From: Sepiola atlantica
Taxonomy: Eukaryota; Mollusca; Cephalopoda; Sepiida; Sepiolidae
Direction: 5' to 3'
Assembly: GCA_963556195.1 (NCBI GenBank)
Contig: OY744535.1
Span: 89,874,949-89,938,948, forward strand
Length of the DNA stretch: 64,000 bases
Every line of letters starts with the position of its first letter. Within the stretch, counting starts at the first letter, position 1. Below are positions 1 to 10,910 of this stretch, piece by piece. Position numbers and translations under genes: made by a program. A model generated the notes under the pieces. The model was not told the origin of the DNA, made no database searches, and was given only the letters and a program-made list of their open reading frames with translations.

Positions 1-301
1 GTCATGAGACCACTTTCTTCTTTTTCTGGAGGGGTAGTATAATATATTTTCTGTTGCCATGATACCATACTCGCAGGCATTATCTCCTACTTTTATGGTA
101 GATTCTATTTTTGCTGGAGTAGCGTAGTACTTATTATATTGTAATGATAACATCATACCAGGTATTACCTCCTCCTTTGATAATTAGTATGGTATATGTT
201 CGTTATATGATCCTCTCGGTCAAACCTCCTCGTTTGGTGGTATGTGTATGTAGTTCGTTCATCATGATATATTCCCACCATAAAAAATGCTACCAGAGGG
301 A

Positions 302-303
<2 letters not shown>
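1..303. other. AT-rich sequence, nothing recognised
   Basis: No recognisable coding sequence or repeat is visible. Short tandem-like phrases around a 'tacctcctcct' theme recur two or three times, but too irregularly to call a repeat. Confidence 0.4.

Positions 304-377
<74 letters not shown>
304..377. repeat. (TA)n microsatellite
   Basis: An uninterrupted TA array of about 37 units. It opens a spurious reading frame of alternating Ile and Tyr. Confidence 0.97.
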
Positions 378-382
<5 letters not shown>

Positions 383-1560
383 CTCAGTAAGGTACGGCAT
401 TTATGTAAAAATCAATATTTAATAATCATGTTTCAAAATTCAACAGGAACAGATATTAGTTTGTACATATGTCTGAGAAATGTCTATTGTCCTTAATCAT
501 ATCTGCAGCACAAGAAAATATGAATGAAAAATTGTTTAATGATCACCAAAAAAGTAAAATAAAAACTACTTGGAGTCACGTCATATTTTATAAAATAAGA
601 ATTTCGAAACATAAACATACATGCAATAATCTAGATCTTTCAAGTTTTACTTATTTGTCTAGACGTATATGGGATTAAACATTTTAAAAAATATTGTTCA
701 AAGTTTAAAACGCTATCGTGTATAGGTGTTTTGTATGTCTTTCGATACATTTTGTAGGGTGTGTTTGGAGGAATCATAATCTATATATAAACATACTGGT
801 AAACCATTAAACCAAAATAGACAACATGTTCTTTAAGTGTATGCATAAGAAATGGTTCAGATACAACTATTATAAGAAGCTGTAGGTTTATATTTCTATT
901 TTCCCATTTACTTTATTGTACAATATATACATTAAGGAATTAATAGTGATTTATTATCTGATATTTAATAATACCTTAACATATAGACTGTGTATTTGTT
1001 TATGATATTTTACCCCAAACACGGCAGGACGCCACTGTAGACATAATAGGCTACTGATAATTAGGGAGTGTGTGTATTCTTAATTTTCCACGTCAAAGCA
1101 GTTTGACTGATAATAATTTCCGCTTTAATCGATGTTATTGTGAAATAAATATTAATATTAAAATAACAACATTAAATTGAGAACCGATATCTGATTTTTA
1201 GAAAGCTTAGATTAAAATAAAGGTTACTTATTTTAAAAATCCACATAGTTATGGCTTTATCCAAAAATATAATACTATTACGAAAGAAGGACTTAAAAAT
1301 GCGTTTACACCTCTAGTCATTCAAACTGGCGTACCCCCGCTAGTACAGACATAACGGGATTTTTTCTGACACCAAGAAGTAAACTGCCATCCAACGATGA
1401 AAATAAAAAAGGAAAAACGCTTTTCTATAGTCCAGTAAAATGTTAGTGTTCGAAAGCTCAGATCAAAAAAAATTGTATTTATTTTAAAAACGCATGTTAT
1501 GGTTTTGTCAGAAAAATATTACAAAACAATGGTTTAAAAAATATGTTTACACCTCTATTG

Positions 1561-1562
<2 letters not shown>
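378..1562. other. AT-rich sequence, nothing recognised
   Basis: Only short open frames are present, with no recognisable protein similarity. A short phrase ending 'cgtttacacctct' with an upstream 'aaaaatat' context occurs near 1300 and again near 1545. This suggests a diverged local duplication of roughly 240 bp. Confidence 0.4.
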
Positions 1563-1602
<40 letters not shown>

Positions 1603-1690
1603 TATATACATGTATATGTATATGTGAGTGTGTATGTATACATGTAGGCATATATATGTGTGCCTGTTTATATACATATATATTTTTCTA
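1563..1690. repeat. (TA)n microsatellite with TG-rich tail
   Basis: A pure TA array to about 1599, followed by degenerate TATG and TGTA steps to about 1690. Confidence 0.9.
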
Positions 1691-2452
1691 ATATATATTT
1701 TGATATAGATTTTACGAAAGGATGTCTGTATGTGTTTGTTTGTGTTTTCAAATATATCTGACTTAACCGGATTCGTTAATAATTTTGACGTTATACTTCG
1801 GGGGAGATTTGAGATCTACTTTAATTAAAGTATTTACATTTAGTATTATTCGATAAAATTGACTTGTGTGTGGAACTATTATCAGCACCTATTTCTAAAA
1901 TAAGTAGTGTAGTGTAGTGAAGAGAAGGATAAGAGATCCATATACCTCTGTAAAGGTTTTATTCACAAAAGAAAGCTACAACACAAATAAAGTTTAAGTG
2001 ACGAAGCATTTATAGTGGAAACGAGAGAAAGTCTGGTGGACGAGTTCATCCAGTGGAAGGAGGAGTTCTTTACCCCTCCTGTCAAATATGGACTTAATGA
2101 ATGTAAGGATTAAAACAATATCATTTCGAATAATAACATAATAAATTATAGTAGACAAGTTTCTTTGTGAGTTCTTTGGAAAATCATTCTAATACATTAA
2201 CTTAGAAGTTGAATTTGAGTTATGTTTACGTTACTGATTAGCCAGCTTTATATAAACATTTTATTATATTAGTAAATCACTTCATGCGTTACAGGTTGCC
2301 TAATATCCCCCTGATTTTGTCTAGCCTACTCTTCATTTAATGACCATTATTTTCAAATATCATAGGATGATTAATAATCTCTTTCAACGTGAAAATATGT
2401 TTCTTTGTTCTTTCTGCCCTAATACGTATTTTAAAATTGAAAGTTATTGACT
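1691..2452. other. Unannotated flank of the BEL/Pao element
   Basis: AT-rich sequence with no recognisable gene. It is the left flank of the LTR element that starts at 2458. Confidence 0.4.
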
Positions 2453-2457
2453 GTTTC
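2453..2457. repeat. Target-site duplication, left copy (gtttc)
   Basis: The five bases 'gtttc' lie directly before the left LTR and recur directly after the right LTR at 6181-6185. Five bases is the usual duplication length for BEL/Pao elements. Confidence 0.8.
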
Positions 2458-3034
2458 TGTTCTGTCTAGCTTAGAATAAGTTCCTTAGATGCATCTCCCT
2501 ATCACGGCCCCCCTTCTTGTAAGGGATGTGTTAGCCTCGACACCGTACGAGCGGCTTCCCAGTGTTCTGTCCCCTATCTTCCAGCTGGTTAGTCACGGAT
2601 TTTCTATCTCCCTAAATATTCCAATATTTTAGTTATCTCCGGTAAGAAACGATACCTTTCTTCTCCCTCAAAGTAGAATTAAATAGCATAAGTATTATTT
2701 CCTTTGTACATTTCCGTTATCTAAACGAACTTTATTCACTTATTTTCACCACGTGTGAATCTCTATGTACCGCTCGTAACTTCTAATTGTTCTATTCTGA
2801 AATCGATTAACTCGCATCGGCCTTTTAGATTTAGTAAACTCCTCGTCTCCTGCCTCGTCGTCATTTTTGTATTCACATTTTGCTAGGACAATCTTTTTTT
2901 ATTTCTTTTTAGTTTTCATCTTTTTTGATGACCAATAAAACCTGGGTTTAAACTATCTCATGCCTCAGAGTGTTCTTTTTCGATAAGAGTTTAGGCTAGC
3001 TGTCCGACAGTTAAATCAACCTCAGGACAGCATA
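2458..3034 (+). repeat. 5' LTR of the BEL/Pao element
   Basis: Starts TGTTCTGTCTAGC and ends GGACAGCATA. It aligns along its whole length with 5594-6180. Shared internal landmarks are 'ctgtcccctatcttccagctg', 'ccaatattttag' and 'gatgaccaataaaacc'. The last one contains an AATAAA and may be the LTR polyadenylation signal. Confidence 0.9.
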
Positions 3035-3048
3035 GTAAAAAAAACCAA

Positions 3049-3066
3049 TGGTCGAACTCCAGCACT
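3049..3066 (+). other. Possible primer-binding site
   Basis: A TGG trinucleotide followed by 'tcgaactccagca' lies 14 bp inside the left LTR, where a tRNA primer site is expected. I could not match it to a specific tRNA, and the gap is longer than usual. The call is weak. Confidence 0.25.
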
Positions 3067-3287
3067 AATAGAAACAGACGGCCTTCTAATGCCCAGAATA
3101 CACGTTCTAAATCAACCGCCAGAACTGCAGACTTACTGTCATTCCATGAAGACAAGCAAAAGAAAAGAATCCATCTGAACTACGGACGGTACTTCAACAA
3201 CAATAGTTCCAATACAGATCGTCGTTTTCCAGCTACTTTTTCAGCTTCGGTTTACAACCGGTCACCACTATTTGTATCCTTTTTACA

Positions 3288-3600
3288 ATGAATCGCAACA
3301 TATCTAACCGGCCAAGGCCTCGTTCCTCACGCCACTCACACTCCTCGAGCAGGACGTCTACGAGTGCTGCTTCTATCGCCCGAGCAAGGGAGGCGGCTGC
3401 TGCCATAGCCGAAGCAAAGGTGTTGCGGGAAACCGCCGACACGTACAACAAACGGTCCCACCATAGCCACTAAACAAAATTCGGCTATATGCCCAACGGC
3501 AAGTCAACCCCAACAAGAGACGACTGGACCGCCACTAGCCCGAACTGTACACGCGAGGTTCTTCCCCAAGCACAGCGGGGAGAGTGAGCTCCTAACAGCA
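3288..3600 (+). pseudogene. Remnant of BEL/Pao gag, N-terminal part
   Basis: The frame from ATG 3288 gives 61 residues rich in Ser and Arg, then an Ala/Arg/Glu-rich helix (ARAREAAAAIAEAKVL). BEL/Pao Gag proteins commonly start with such a basic region and amphipathic helix. The frame stops at 3471. Downstream sequence to about 3600 still reads as Pro/Thr-rich protein in another frame (TGPPLARTVHARFF). The capsid and zinc-knuckle parts are absent. Antisense open frames here are shadows. Confidence 0.55.
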
Positions 3601-3606
3601 ACTGAA

Positions 3607-4260
3607 GTGGTTTCACAGCGTGCACAGGTCTATAACGACAACCACTCAAAAAACGTGCTCCAAGACACTGAGGAGTACGACGACAAGGGAGCGCCTTCTA
3701 TCGCGGATATCGCTTTCCCGAGCATCATGGAACTGGGAGCTGAGGGGGTCATAAACAACAGTTGGATCGCTCAACTACCTTCCATATCTACCTCATGCCA
3801 CTTCCCACAAACAGGAATATCCCGGGTTGTCTTTGACTCCAGTACCAAACACGGCGGAGTATCCCTGAACGAAGTGCCAATAAATGGAGCCGACCTAAAC
3901 AAAACTCTGGTTTAAGTTCTCATCCGTTTCCTCAAAGAAGTCGCCACCGTTACCGCGGACACCGAACGGACGTTATACCGTTTTCCCGCGAAAGACACAC
4001 ACAATAACTTTCTGATATTTCTTTGGTACTTCGACAATAACCCCACTAAAGTCATTGCCGCTGAAGCGTACATTAAAGTCACCAACAACGAGGCAACTTG
4101 TCAAATCAGCTTCATCACCGGAAAAGCAAAACTTACCCTACGCCCCGAACATTCCGTTCCCAGACCGGAGCCTTGTGCTGCCCTTCTGGCAAGCGAACCA
4201 ATCTCTTCTGAGATGAACTTGCGGGTTCACTCCACTTCTATCATACACGGACAGTAAGGT
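3607..4260 (+). pseudogene. Remnant of BEL/Pao pol: reverse transcriptase and RNase H pieces
   Basis: The frame 3607-3915 contains a block like the start of the Pao reverse transcriptase: a His-rich approach, then RVVFDSSTKHGGVSLNE and a following 'NGADLNKTLV'. This is close to the BEL/Pao signature in which a 'VVFD(C/S)S(A/T)K' block precedes a 'GPDLTN-LV' block. After a stop the protein-like signal continues in shifted frames. It reaches a piece of RNase H and connection sequence near 4240-4330 (DSKVVLGYIQIETRRF, then a Ser-Asn-Arg-Val block), which is also typical of BEL/Pao. The catalytic aspartate motif of the polymerase is not present, so the middle of the domain is deleted. Confidence 0.75.
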
Positions 4261-5593
4261 AGTCTTAGGGTACATCCAAATCGAGACAAGACGTTTCTAC
4301 ATATACCTCAGCAATCGTGTGTTGTGTATACGTATACCATCTCATCCTAAACAGTTGAAATACGTACACTGATCAAAACCATGCTTAATTGGCACCCGGC
4401 CCGTACCTGCATCTTATTTCCAGAGAACCATATAGCTCCACAGTCATGCATTTTCCTTACCGGGATGTGAGGGACACCCAGAGACAGTCACTCACGACTT
4501 GGTCAAACTGAGCACAGACACGAAGGACTGTATGCAAGTGTCTACAGCAAGCACATCTTCTTCGAACATGTCGCATGAATCCCTACATTTTGAGAAGCTC
4601 TCTACTTGGTCGTCTATAACCATATATATCGCCGACACTTTTCGATATGTTCAAGCCACCAGAGCAGCTCCTTCACCCGGATATCCCTACAGATCTCCTC
4701 CTTTTTCTAAATCATCGGTATCATCTGCTACTAATAGCTGTCCAACACTGCAAACCAAATCTATGCACGAAAAACTGTACCAACAATCTAAAAATGGGAT
4801 TCCAAAATGTGTGGCAAGAGTAAAATCTGTTATTTCTCTTATACCTAAGAAACTTGTCAGGCAACAAAAGCTCAGCCCTCATGAATGGTATCTACTTAGT
4901 CACAAATTGTGGATGAAATCTCACCATCATCTTCCGCCTCACCTGCTAAATCAAGCGTCTCTAAGATTTCATCTGATGAATCTTCACCTCAGGTGACATG
5001 TTTTGTTCGGTCAAAAACAAACACCACGTTAAAAAACGACCTACATTCCGGGTTTGCCTTATCCACAACGACCGCAACTATGAGCACAGCTAAAGACGGC
5101 ACTACCCAGAGTATTCTTGAGAGGACTGAACAGTATTGTAAATTCGCTGGTGTAGACAGGCCACCGATCGAACACCAGCAGAACTAGAGTCTAATCCTGC
5201 CAATAACCATCAGGATAAACAAGAACAAAGATAATCACTTCTTAGAAGGAATGTATCATCAGCCATCACGGCTGTAGCTGGCAAGAAACCATTCGCCTCC
5301 GAGTTCACTAAAGAACATAATACGGGCAACACCAAAGCTACAGGACGACACCACAACCCCTTCCAGTGACTTCTGTTCCCATTCCTTCCAGTGACCCTGC
5401 TCCGGCGTGCCTCCCCTGCTGTCTCCAGCCGCTCCTGTCCTCGCATCCTTTCAGCGAGTCCAGTATTTGCATCTTTCAGCTACTCACGCTCCTTCCATCG
5501 GCTTCCATCTCATGTATGCAGCGACTTCTCGGACCCGTTCTTTGTGTCAAGGACTAGTGCAATTTCATGACGTCGAAGACGCCAGGCGAAGAG
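4261..5593 (+). pseudogene. Degenerate 3' part of the BEL/Pao interior
   Basis: The first 100 bp still carry the RNase H tail (a 'QLKYVHTDQN' block where the family has QW-YV-T--NPAD). Beyond that only patchy open frames remain: 4499-4996 and 4909-5187 (Ser/Thr-rich), and 5366-5557. No integrase zinc finger or DDE catalytic triad could be found. The position just before the 3' LTR fits a decayed integrase region, but this is inferred from position only. Confidence 0.4.
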
Positions 5594-6180
5594 TGTCCTG
5601 TCTAGCCTAGAATAAGTCCGTTAGATGTATCTCCCTTTTTCGGTCCTCCTCTTTCTTGTAAATGAGTTTTTAGCCTCGACACCGAGCGATCAGCTTTCCA
5701 GTGCTCTGTCCCCTATCTTCCAGCTGCTTAGTCACGGATTTTCATGGAGGAATCTCTATCTCTAAATATTCCAATATTTTAGCAATCTTCTGTAAGAAAT
5801 GATAATTTTCTACTCCCTCAAAGTAGAATTACATAGCATAAGTATTATTTTCTTTTGTACATTTCTGTTATCTAAACGAACTTTATTCACTTATTTTCAC
5901 CACGTGTGATTTACCGCTCGTAACTTCTAATATTTTCTATTCTGAAATTGAGTAACTCACGGCGCCTTTTTAGATTTAGTAAACTCCTCGTCTCCTGCCT
6001 CGTCGTCATTTTTGTATTCACATTTTGCAAAGAAAATCTTATTTTTATTTCTTTTCAGTTTTTATCTTTTTTGATGACCAATAAAACCTTGGCTGAAACT
6101 ACCTCATACCTCAGAGTCTTGTTTTTCGATAATAGTTTTGGCTAGCTTTCCGACGGTTACATAAACCCCAGGACAGCATA
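5594..6180 (+). repeat. 3' LTR of the BEL/Pao element
   Basis: Starts TGTCCTGTCTAGC and ends CCAGGACAGCATA, directly followed by the duplicated target 'gtttc'. It is a diverged direct copy of 2458-3034 with several small insertions and deletions, for example an extra 'catggaggaa' near 5743. Confidence 0.9.
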
Positions 6181-6185
6181 GTTTC
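6181..6185. repeat. Target-site duplication, right copy (gtttc)
   Basis: Identical to the five bases directly before the left LTR. It fixes the element boundaries. Confidence 0.8.
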
Positions 6186-6318
6186 AATTATATTTTTTTC
6201 AGAAAAAATAAGCCATCAATGATTTAAATATGATATTTGTTTTATGAACTTGCACTATTAAGACTGAATCCATTTTTCAAATATACATACAGTTGACTTT
6301 TGAATTCAATTATCATCA

Positions 6319-6591
6319 TCATCTCATTATCGTGTCACGTGATCTGGGTGACCGTTGGGGCACCAAAGATGATCTGGCAAACAGATTTCTCGAAGCCCCG
6401 TGATATTCTACCTTCCTTAGCGTTATCCCGATCCACACCTGATGAAACGCTTTCTTGAAATCCACGAACGCATGATAGAGATCTTGTGTATTCGTACATC
6501 GTGTACGGTATACGATATCACGTTGTGCTTCGTAACTCCGAAGGCCTACTTTTTTCTGCAGCGACTTCATTTTGTTCAGTATCATCTTCAA
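6319..6591 (-). pseudogene. LINE reverse transcriptase motif A joined to the element's C-terminus
   Basis: The 90-residue frame contains LYHAFVDFKKAFHQVW, the reverse transcriptase motif A block. The usual next residues after the first catalytic Asp are Phe-Lys-Lys-Ala-Phe, and they are present. About 25 residues later the frame ends in SSLVPQRSPRSRD, which resembles the extreme C-terminus of this LINE family (Ser-Ser-x-Val-Pro-x-Arg-Pro-Ser). Motifs B to E, including the catalytic Asp-Asp pair, are deleted. Confidence 0.7.
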
Positions 6592-6900
6592 TATTACTTG
6601 CGGTTGTTTATCAGTCTGATGGTGCGGTAGTTTCGGCCTGTATTAGTTCAGCTTATAATGTTGTCACCTCTCGCTGACTTCAATTTTTTCAACGATTTAA
6701 TTGTTGTTCGCGCCACTTCACGAAATATTATACTAAATTCAGTGTTTACTGCTGGGGGCATTCAATACCGCTGTATCTAGTGTGTCTCTGTGATTATAAA
6801 ACTCTGGGCAGTATTCTTTCCACCTATTCATTATTTCCTGTAACTCTGTTAAACAATTCCGATATTTGTGTTTGATAGTGGTAGTTCATCCTTTGTTGTA

Positions 6901-6940
6901 TTTGTCGGGTCCATCACTAATTTGTCGGGTCCATCACTAA
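6901..6940. repeat. 20-bp tandem duplication
   Basis: The unit 'tttgtcgggtccatcactaa' occurs twice without a gap inside the LINE, a small local duplication specific to this copy. Confidence 0.9.
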
Positions 6941-7139
6941 CTAATATGCCTTCTAGCTGTTGTTTTTATCCAGCCTTGTTGTTATCTCTTGGAACTGCTC
7001 TACGATCAAGTTTTATTTTGCCTGTCATGCTCTTTTTGTTTTCCTGATTTGTTCTTTTTAAATGCTCTGATTTTTCTCGCAGATATCCAGAATGGCTGGT
7101 GTGACCCATGCTTTTTAGACTTTTTTTCTTGCTAAGATT

Positions 7140-7445
7140 TTAATTCGCTGTTTCTATAACTGTTATGTTGAAGGTGTCGATTAACGTGTCCGTGGTTGTG
7201 TCATATACATCTATAATGGTGAGAGGGGTAACATTTCCTATCATCATTGCTTGGAAGGTCTCAGCTATTTCTGGGGCATTCAGCTTCTCGAGATAAAACT
7301 GTTTCCTTGTGCATTCATGCTTGTTGAACTTCTGGGGGTGAATGCACGTCATCATTACGAGGTCATGGTTGCTCCCTATGTCAGCGCCTAGTAAGATCCG
7401 TTTTTTAGCAATCTTCACACTCAAGAAAAAGGGCTTTTCCACCAT
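7140..7445 (-). pseudogene. LINE endonuclease-to-RT linker
   Basis: The 101-residue frame contains GADIGSNHDLVMMT near residue 20. This is the conserved last endonuclease motif (Asp-x-Gly-Ser-Asp-His-x-Leu-Val) with the catalytic-site His retained and the second Asp changed to Asn. It continues into the family-specific linker (F-LEKLNAPEIAETFQAMM). Confidence 0.75.
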
Positions 7446-7638
7446 GAATCAGGAAATCTGACTGGTGTGCTTTCAGTTCGAGTGGTGTAATAAAAATTCT
7501 GTAGATGCTGTGTGTCGGCTAATCGTATTTAGAAGCATAAGATCGTTGTGTCTAACACATTCAAAGAGTCTCAGAGCCATTTCATTATATTCGACGTTGG
7601 ATTTTTGTCCGCATGTGCTTATCCAGTTTCGGTGCGCA

Positions 7639-8100
7639 CTATTCCCCACGTTTCCCGCCCATGTTTTTTCTCTGAGGTCGTGTCCAAGATCTCTTGCATT
7701 TGATCGTAAAAGACTTCCACATATCTGTCATCATATTTAGATGTTGGGGCGTATTCCTTAATTCCGATGACGTTGAAAAAGGTTGCTCAGGTGGATGCTG
7801 ATGTGATATAGGGCGGCAAAGCATGACGGTGCTCATTTTGTCTCTATGTACATATAATTTAATATCATGCAGATGCTTTTCTTCTCGGCTATTGATGTAA
7901 CTAGCGTGTGTCGCTTTAGAGTCGAAATTTCTGCGATGTTCTTCAATCGTAGTTAACACAGTCCAAGGATATTCCATCGATGACTGTTTATTTCATGCCT
8001 CATTTCTTGTAGCTTGCGTCTCTCTCTTAGATTACTCACATTTCAAGTGGCAATGAGGATGTTGTTTTTATCACAGATCTTCGCATATTTTCGACCGCTG
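7639..8100 (-). pseudogene. LINE apurinic-like endonuclease, N-terminal half
   Basis: Near 8060 on the minus strand the sequence reads as the first endonuclease motif (N-I-L-I-A-T-stop-N-V), where the stop replaces the usual Trp of IATWNV. The frame at 7639-7977 and an alternative frame further down give the 'YAPT-x-x-x-D-D' and 'EVFYDQMQ' blocks typical of the central part of the domain (substrate-binding Tyr and the D-D pair). Frames change at least twice. Confidence 0.7.
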
Positions 8101-8425
8101 TTCTGGGGCACACAGGAAGGGACACCACTTAGTGGTTCGCGCGAAGCCCGATCCGGTATGGGTTGAGAGTTTGTCATTTTCATGTCGCCTAGCGGAGCCC
8201 ATCCCTCTTTATGCCTAACCACAGCTGATACAATTTAGTTCGGTGGTCCGTCCCTTTTATATAATAGAATAAATGCTTGTTTTCTTTATTATCCAATTAA
8301 AGTTAGTATAGTTGCCCATTCTTACATCAACATATGCGTTCGCCTCCTGTAAGTCTATTAAAATACGTTTAAGGTTGTATAATGTCATTAAAACACGATT
8401 AATTGCGTTACACAGATCCACCCCC

Positions 8426-8503
8426 CACATACACACGCGCACACACACATGTACATATATATATATACATATATATATATATACATACATACATATACAT
8501 ATA
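8426..8503. repeat. (CA)n/(TA)n compound microsatellite
   Basis: A short CA-rich stretch merges into TA and TACA steps directly before the foldback element. Confidence 0.9.
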
Positions 8504-8505
8504 GT

Positions 8506-8885
8506 CCATGAAAAATGCCAGTATACTGAAATCATATGTCCTTAATAGGGTTAAGATAAAAAGGAAATTTTACACTTTTATTGTCATTAATGACTACATA
8601 TCAACCAAACAATTTATTTATCACATCACTGCAGTATAAATCTCTATGCATGAGTGGATGAAGTGTGTGAGGTGCGCTGAAGAAAATTCCTACCAGTAAA
8701 ATACATCGCCCTATTGTGCTCGATACCCTTAATGACAATAAAAGTGTAAACATTTGGGAATTTTCATGCTTATGTTCATTTAGTGTATATGAATTTTCAT
8801 CTTAACCCTATTAAGGGAATATGCTTTCAGTATAATGGCATTTATCATGGAATGTCACTACTTTTATAAAGTCTATGCCTCATTA
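8506..8885. mobile_element. Foldback (MITE-like) element, short copy
   Basis: The first 80 bp (from 'ccatgaaaaatgccagtata') are the reverse complement of sequence ending near 8855 ('ggcatttatcatgga'). The arms share 'cttaatagggttaagat' and its complement, and 'acacttttattgtcatta' and its complement. The same arms, extended to about 300 bp, form the element at 58441-59750. No coding sequence lies between the arms, so this is a non-autonomous inverted-repeat element. The outer left arm is cut by the microsatellite. Confidence 0.8.
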
Positions 8886-8925
8886 GAATGGTCATTTTTA
8901 AGTTTTTTTTTAATTTTCTGGAAAA

Positions 8926-9293
8926 CTAAGGTATATGGTAAATTGAAATTAAAATGCCATCAACTAGACACTAGAACCTCTCTCTCTCTATCTATCTCTC
9001 TCTCTCTCTGTCTGTATAAAATCAGCTGAATCCATCAAATAGTTGATGAGATACAGGGTTGCACACGGATAACATGATTTCATTATTAAACTTTCTGGAT
9101 CTCTGGGTTGCCTTGACAAATGATGCTGAAATTCTAAACATTTATAGAACCTATGAAATAAAAATGTTGTGCAAAGTTTTAACTAATTTGGTTTATTGAT
9201 TTTTGAGTTATGATTGATCAAAGAAATGAGATTTCCAGCATAGGCCATGCTTAAAGTCTATTAAGGGATAGAGCGGTTTCGCGCCTCCCTTGA
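8926..9293 (-). repeat. Dispersed repeat, inverted relative to the copy at 55.5 kb
   Basis: This stretch is a diverged reverse complement of 55515-55835. Shared landmarks include 'aatcagctgaatccatcaaatag', 'gagatacaggg', 'ctggatctctgggttgcc' and the GC-rich end 'gcctcccttgatta'. The copy here contains a (CT)n expansion at 8976-9009 where the other has ordinary sequence. I recognise no coding capacity. It may be the end of a transposon. Confidence 0.8.
8976..9009. repeat. (CT)n microsatellite
   Basis: A run of CTCTCT with CTAT interruptions, inside the dispersed repeat. Confidence 0.9.
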
Positions 9294-9546
9294 TTATTTA
9301 TGTCGTATAATATGCCAACTTTTTTATGCTAAAGTATTTTACAAAGTATTTCAGTAAAACCTTTAAATATGTTAATCACTTTGACAACATTTTATGTGAT
9401 TTCACATAGAAGATGATCGATACTTCTGTGTGTTTAATCAAAGTTTTTGCAAGATTTACATATTTTCGTAAATTTAAATGTAATGCAAACACATTATTGA
9501 ATAAACAAAAAGTAAATACCATGTATACCACTTTTAACAACGCGCA

Positions 9547-9673
9547 ATATATATACATGTATATACATATATATATATATATATGCATATATATATATAT
9601 ATATATGTATATATATGTATATATATATATATATATATATACATATATATACATATATATATATATATATTTA
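9547..9673. repeat. (TA)n microsatellite with TACA/TGTA interruptions
   Basis: About 125 bp of TA steps broken by regularly spaced CATG, CATA and TGTA steps. Confidence 0.95.
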
Positions 9674-10296
9674 TGATGTTCAAGTGTATATTAGGATTGA
9701 TATGTTGAGAATGAATATGTTATTTGATTTTAAAATTCGCGCACTAAAGCATGATATTCTATATAGATAGTTCAACACGTGATTAATGGTTGCTCTAAGG
9801 CAATTCGTGATATATAGATGACAATAAATAGTTTTATGGTTTGCAAGTTTCATTTTTCCATTCTTGTTCATTAGTTGAGTGATATTTCGAGTTGCTTCCC
9901 CTGCAAAAGAAGTTTTTTCAAATGCATAAAACATGTTTCCCTCAACGTCTCCTAGGTTACTTTCCCTATTACTGTTTTTAAACTATGATTTTTTTTCATG
10001 TTTACTATAAAATAACAATTGATAGAGGAAAATATTATCAGAAATATATATGTATATATATATATATATTTTAATGAAAATATAAAATAAAACACACAGT
10101 AGGAATTAAATAGAAACAGCGGAAGGTCTAAAGCTGAACGTTTCACCAAACTGTTACGTCAGCTTGATCAAGAGACAAAAAATGCTTAAAGTGTCAAAGA
10201 AAGAGATCTGTAAATGCAGGGAATATATATAGTGAAAGTGTAAATAAAATTTACATATACTTAGAAAGGGAACATATACAAATATGAACGTACACA

Positions 10297-10299
<3 letters not shown>
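9674..10299. other. AT-rich sequence, mostly featureless
   Basis: No coding sequence recognised. A small TA tract lies at 10042-10070 and a decayed hammerhead-like fold at 10137-10175. Confidence 0.4.
10137..10175 (-). ncRNA. Decayed hammerhead-like motif (relic)
   Basis: On the minus strand a 7-bp stem (caagctg with cagtttg, loop acgtaa) is followed by GGU and then GAA-ACGU-U, the family-typical 3' half with a minimal stem III and a U at the cleavage position. The 5' core reads UUGAUCA instead of CUGANGA, and stem I does not form. It lies downstream of the PLE remnant on the same strand. I regard it as a relic at best. Confidence 0.25.

Positions 10300-10352
<53 letters not shown>
10300..10352. 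repeat. (TA)n microsatellite
   Basis: A pure TA array bounding the PLE remnant on its 3' side. Confidence 0.95.
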
Positions 10353-10353
<1 letters not shown>

Positions 10354-10619
10354 CATTGAGAAAAAGTATATATATCTAATAAAATTAAAATAATAACAAT
10401 AACAAATATTTAAAAATAAAATTAAAATCTATATGCATTCATATGTGCTCGAAATTATTATATTAAATATACATAGCTGTAGTTTGGCAAATAGAAAAGA
10501 AGAAAACAAAAATCAAAAATGGTGATCCAAATCACCTAATTAAAAAGCAGGGAACAGCCAGTCTCTTAATTTATTTTATTTTCACTTTTATTTAAGATAT
10601 CCTTAGGGAGACATTATAT

Positions 10620-10910
10620 AATTCCATTAATTGTTTATTGTATTTGTGGTGAGCTGATTCGATTAATCGACGCGTAGATTTGTTATGTATTGTTTTAATT
10701 AAGGTGAAGTTACTGAAGTCAAAACGAAATTCATCTGTTTTCATATAATGATCATATAAGGCGTAGTACATGTCGTTCTTTTTGATTGCTATTGTGTGCT
10801 TGTAACTTCTCTTGTCTAGGTTTCCCCAATGTAGATGCTATCATAATCCAGACAAGCTATTGAATATATACCAGCTTTGACCGTGAGTTTAGGATCGAAT
10901 TTAGATTTTT
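10620..10910 (-). pseudogene. GIY-YIG endonuclease domain of PLE 1
   Basis: Near 10880 the minus strand reads AGIYSIACLDYDSIYIGET, which contains both signature triplets of the GIY-YIG nuclease fold. The usual next elements (an Arg-rich helix and a Glu-His block) are frame-shifted. The tail (FDFSNFTLI, then ESAHHKYNKQLMELYN in another frame) keeps the family's C-terminal helix. This domain nicks the target DNA for priming in PLEs. The copy is inactive. Confidence 0.75.

Larger units (their letters stand above)
2458..6180 (+). mobile_element. BEL/Pao LTR retrotransposon, internally deleted
   Basis: Two LTRs of about 580 bp in direct orientation bracket a 2.6 kb interior, and the whole is flanked by the duplication 'gtttc'. 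The interior has a gag-like start, then a short piece of Pao-type reverse transcriptase and RNase H, then unrecognised degenerate sequence. BEL/Pao interiors are normally 5-6 kb, so more than half is missing. Stops and frame changes break every domain, and the element cannot be autonomous. The LTRs differ at many positions, including small indels, so the insertion is old. Confidence 0.85.
6306..8240 (-). mobile_element. LINE (non-LTR retrotransposon), internally deleted, minus strand
   Basis: Reading the minus strand from 8240 down, there is an untranslated lead, an apurinic-type endonuclease start, an endonuclease body, the linker to the reverse transcriptase, then the motif A region of the polymerase. 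The polymerase is fused abruptly to the C-terminal end of the element. The 3' end runs into a short GATGATGATGATAA tail. The organisation matches the LINEs often annotated in animals as craniofacial development protein 2-like endonuclease plus reverse transcriptase. Most of the palm and thumb (about 1 kb or more) is missing. Every frame is broken, so the copy is dead. Confidence 0.8.

Noticed and set aside
5210..5610. Overlapping frames in the 3' part of the BEL/Pao element
   Set aside because: Pro/Ser/Leu-rich translations with no integrase or envelope features. Probably chance frames in decayed sequence of higher GC.
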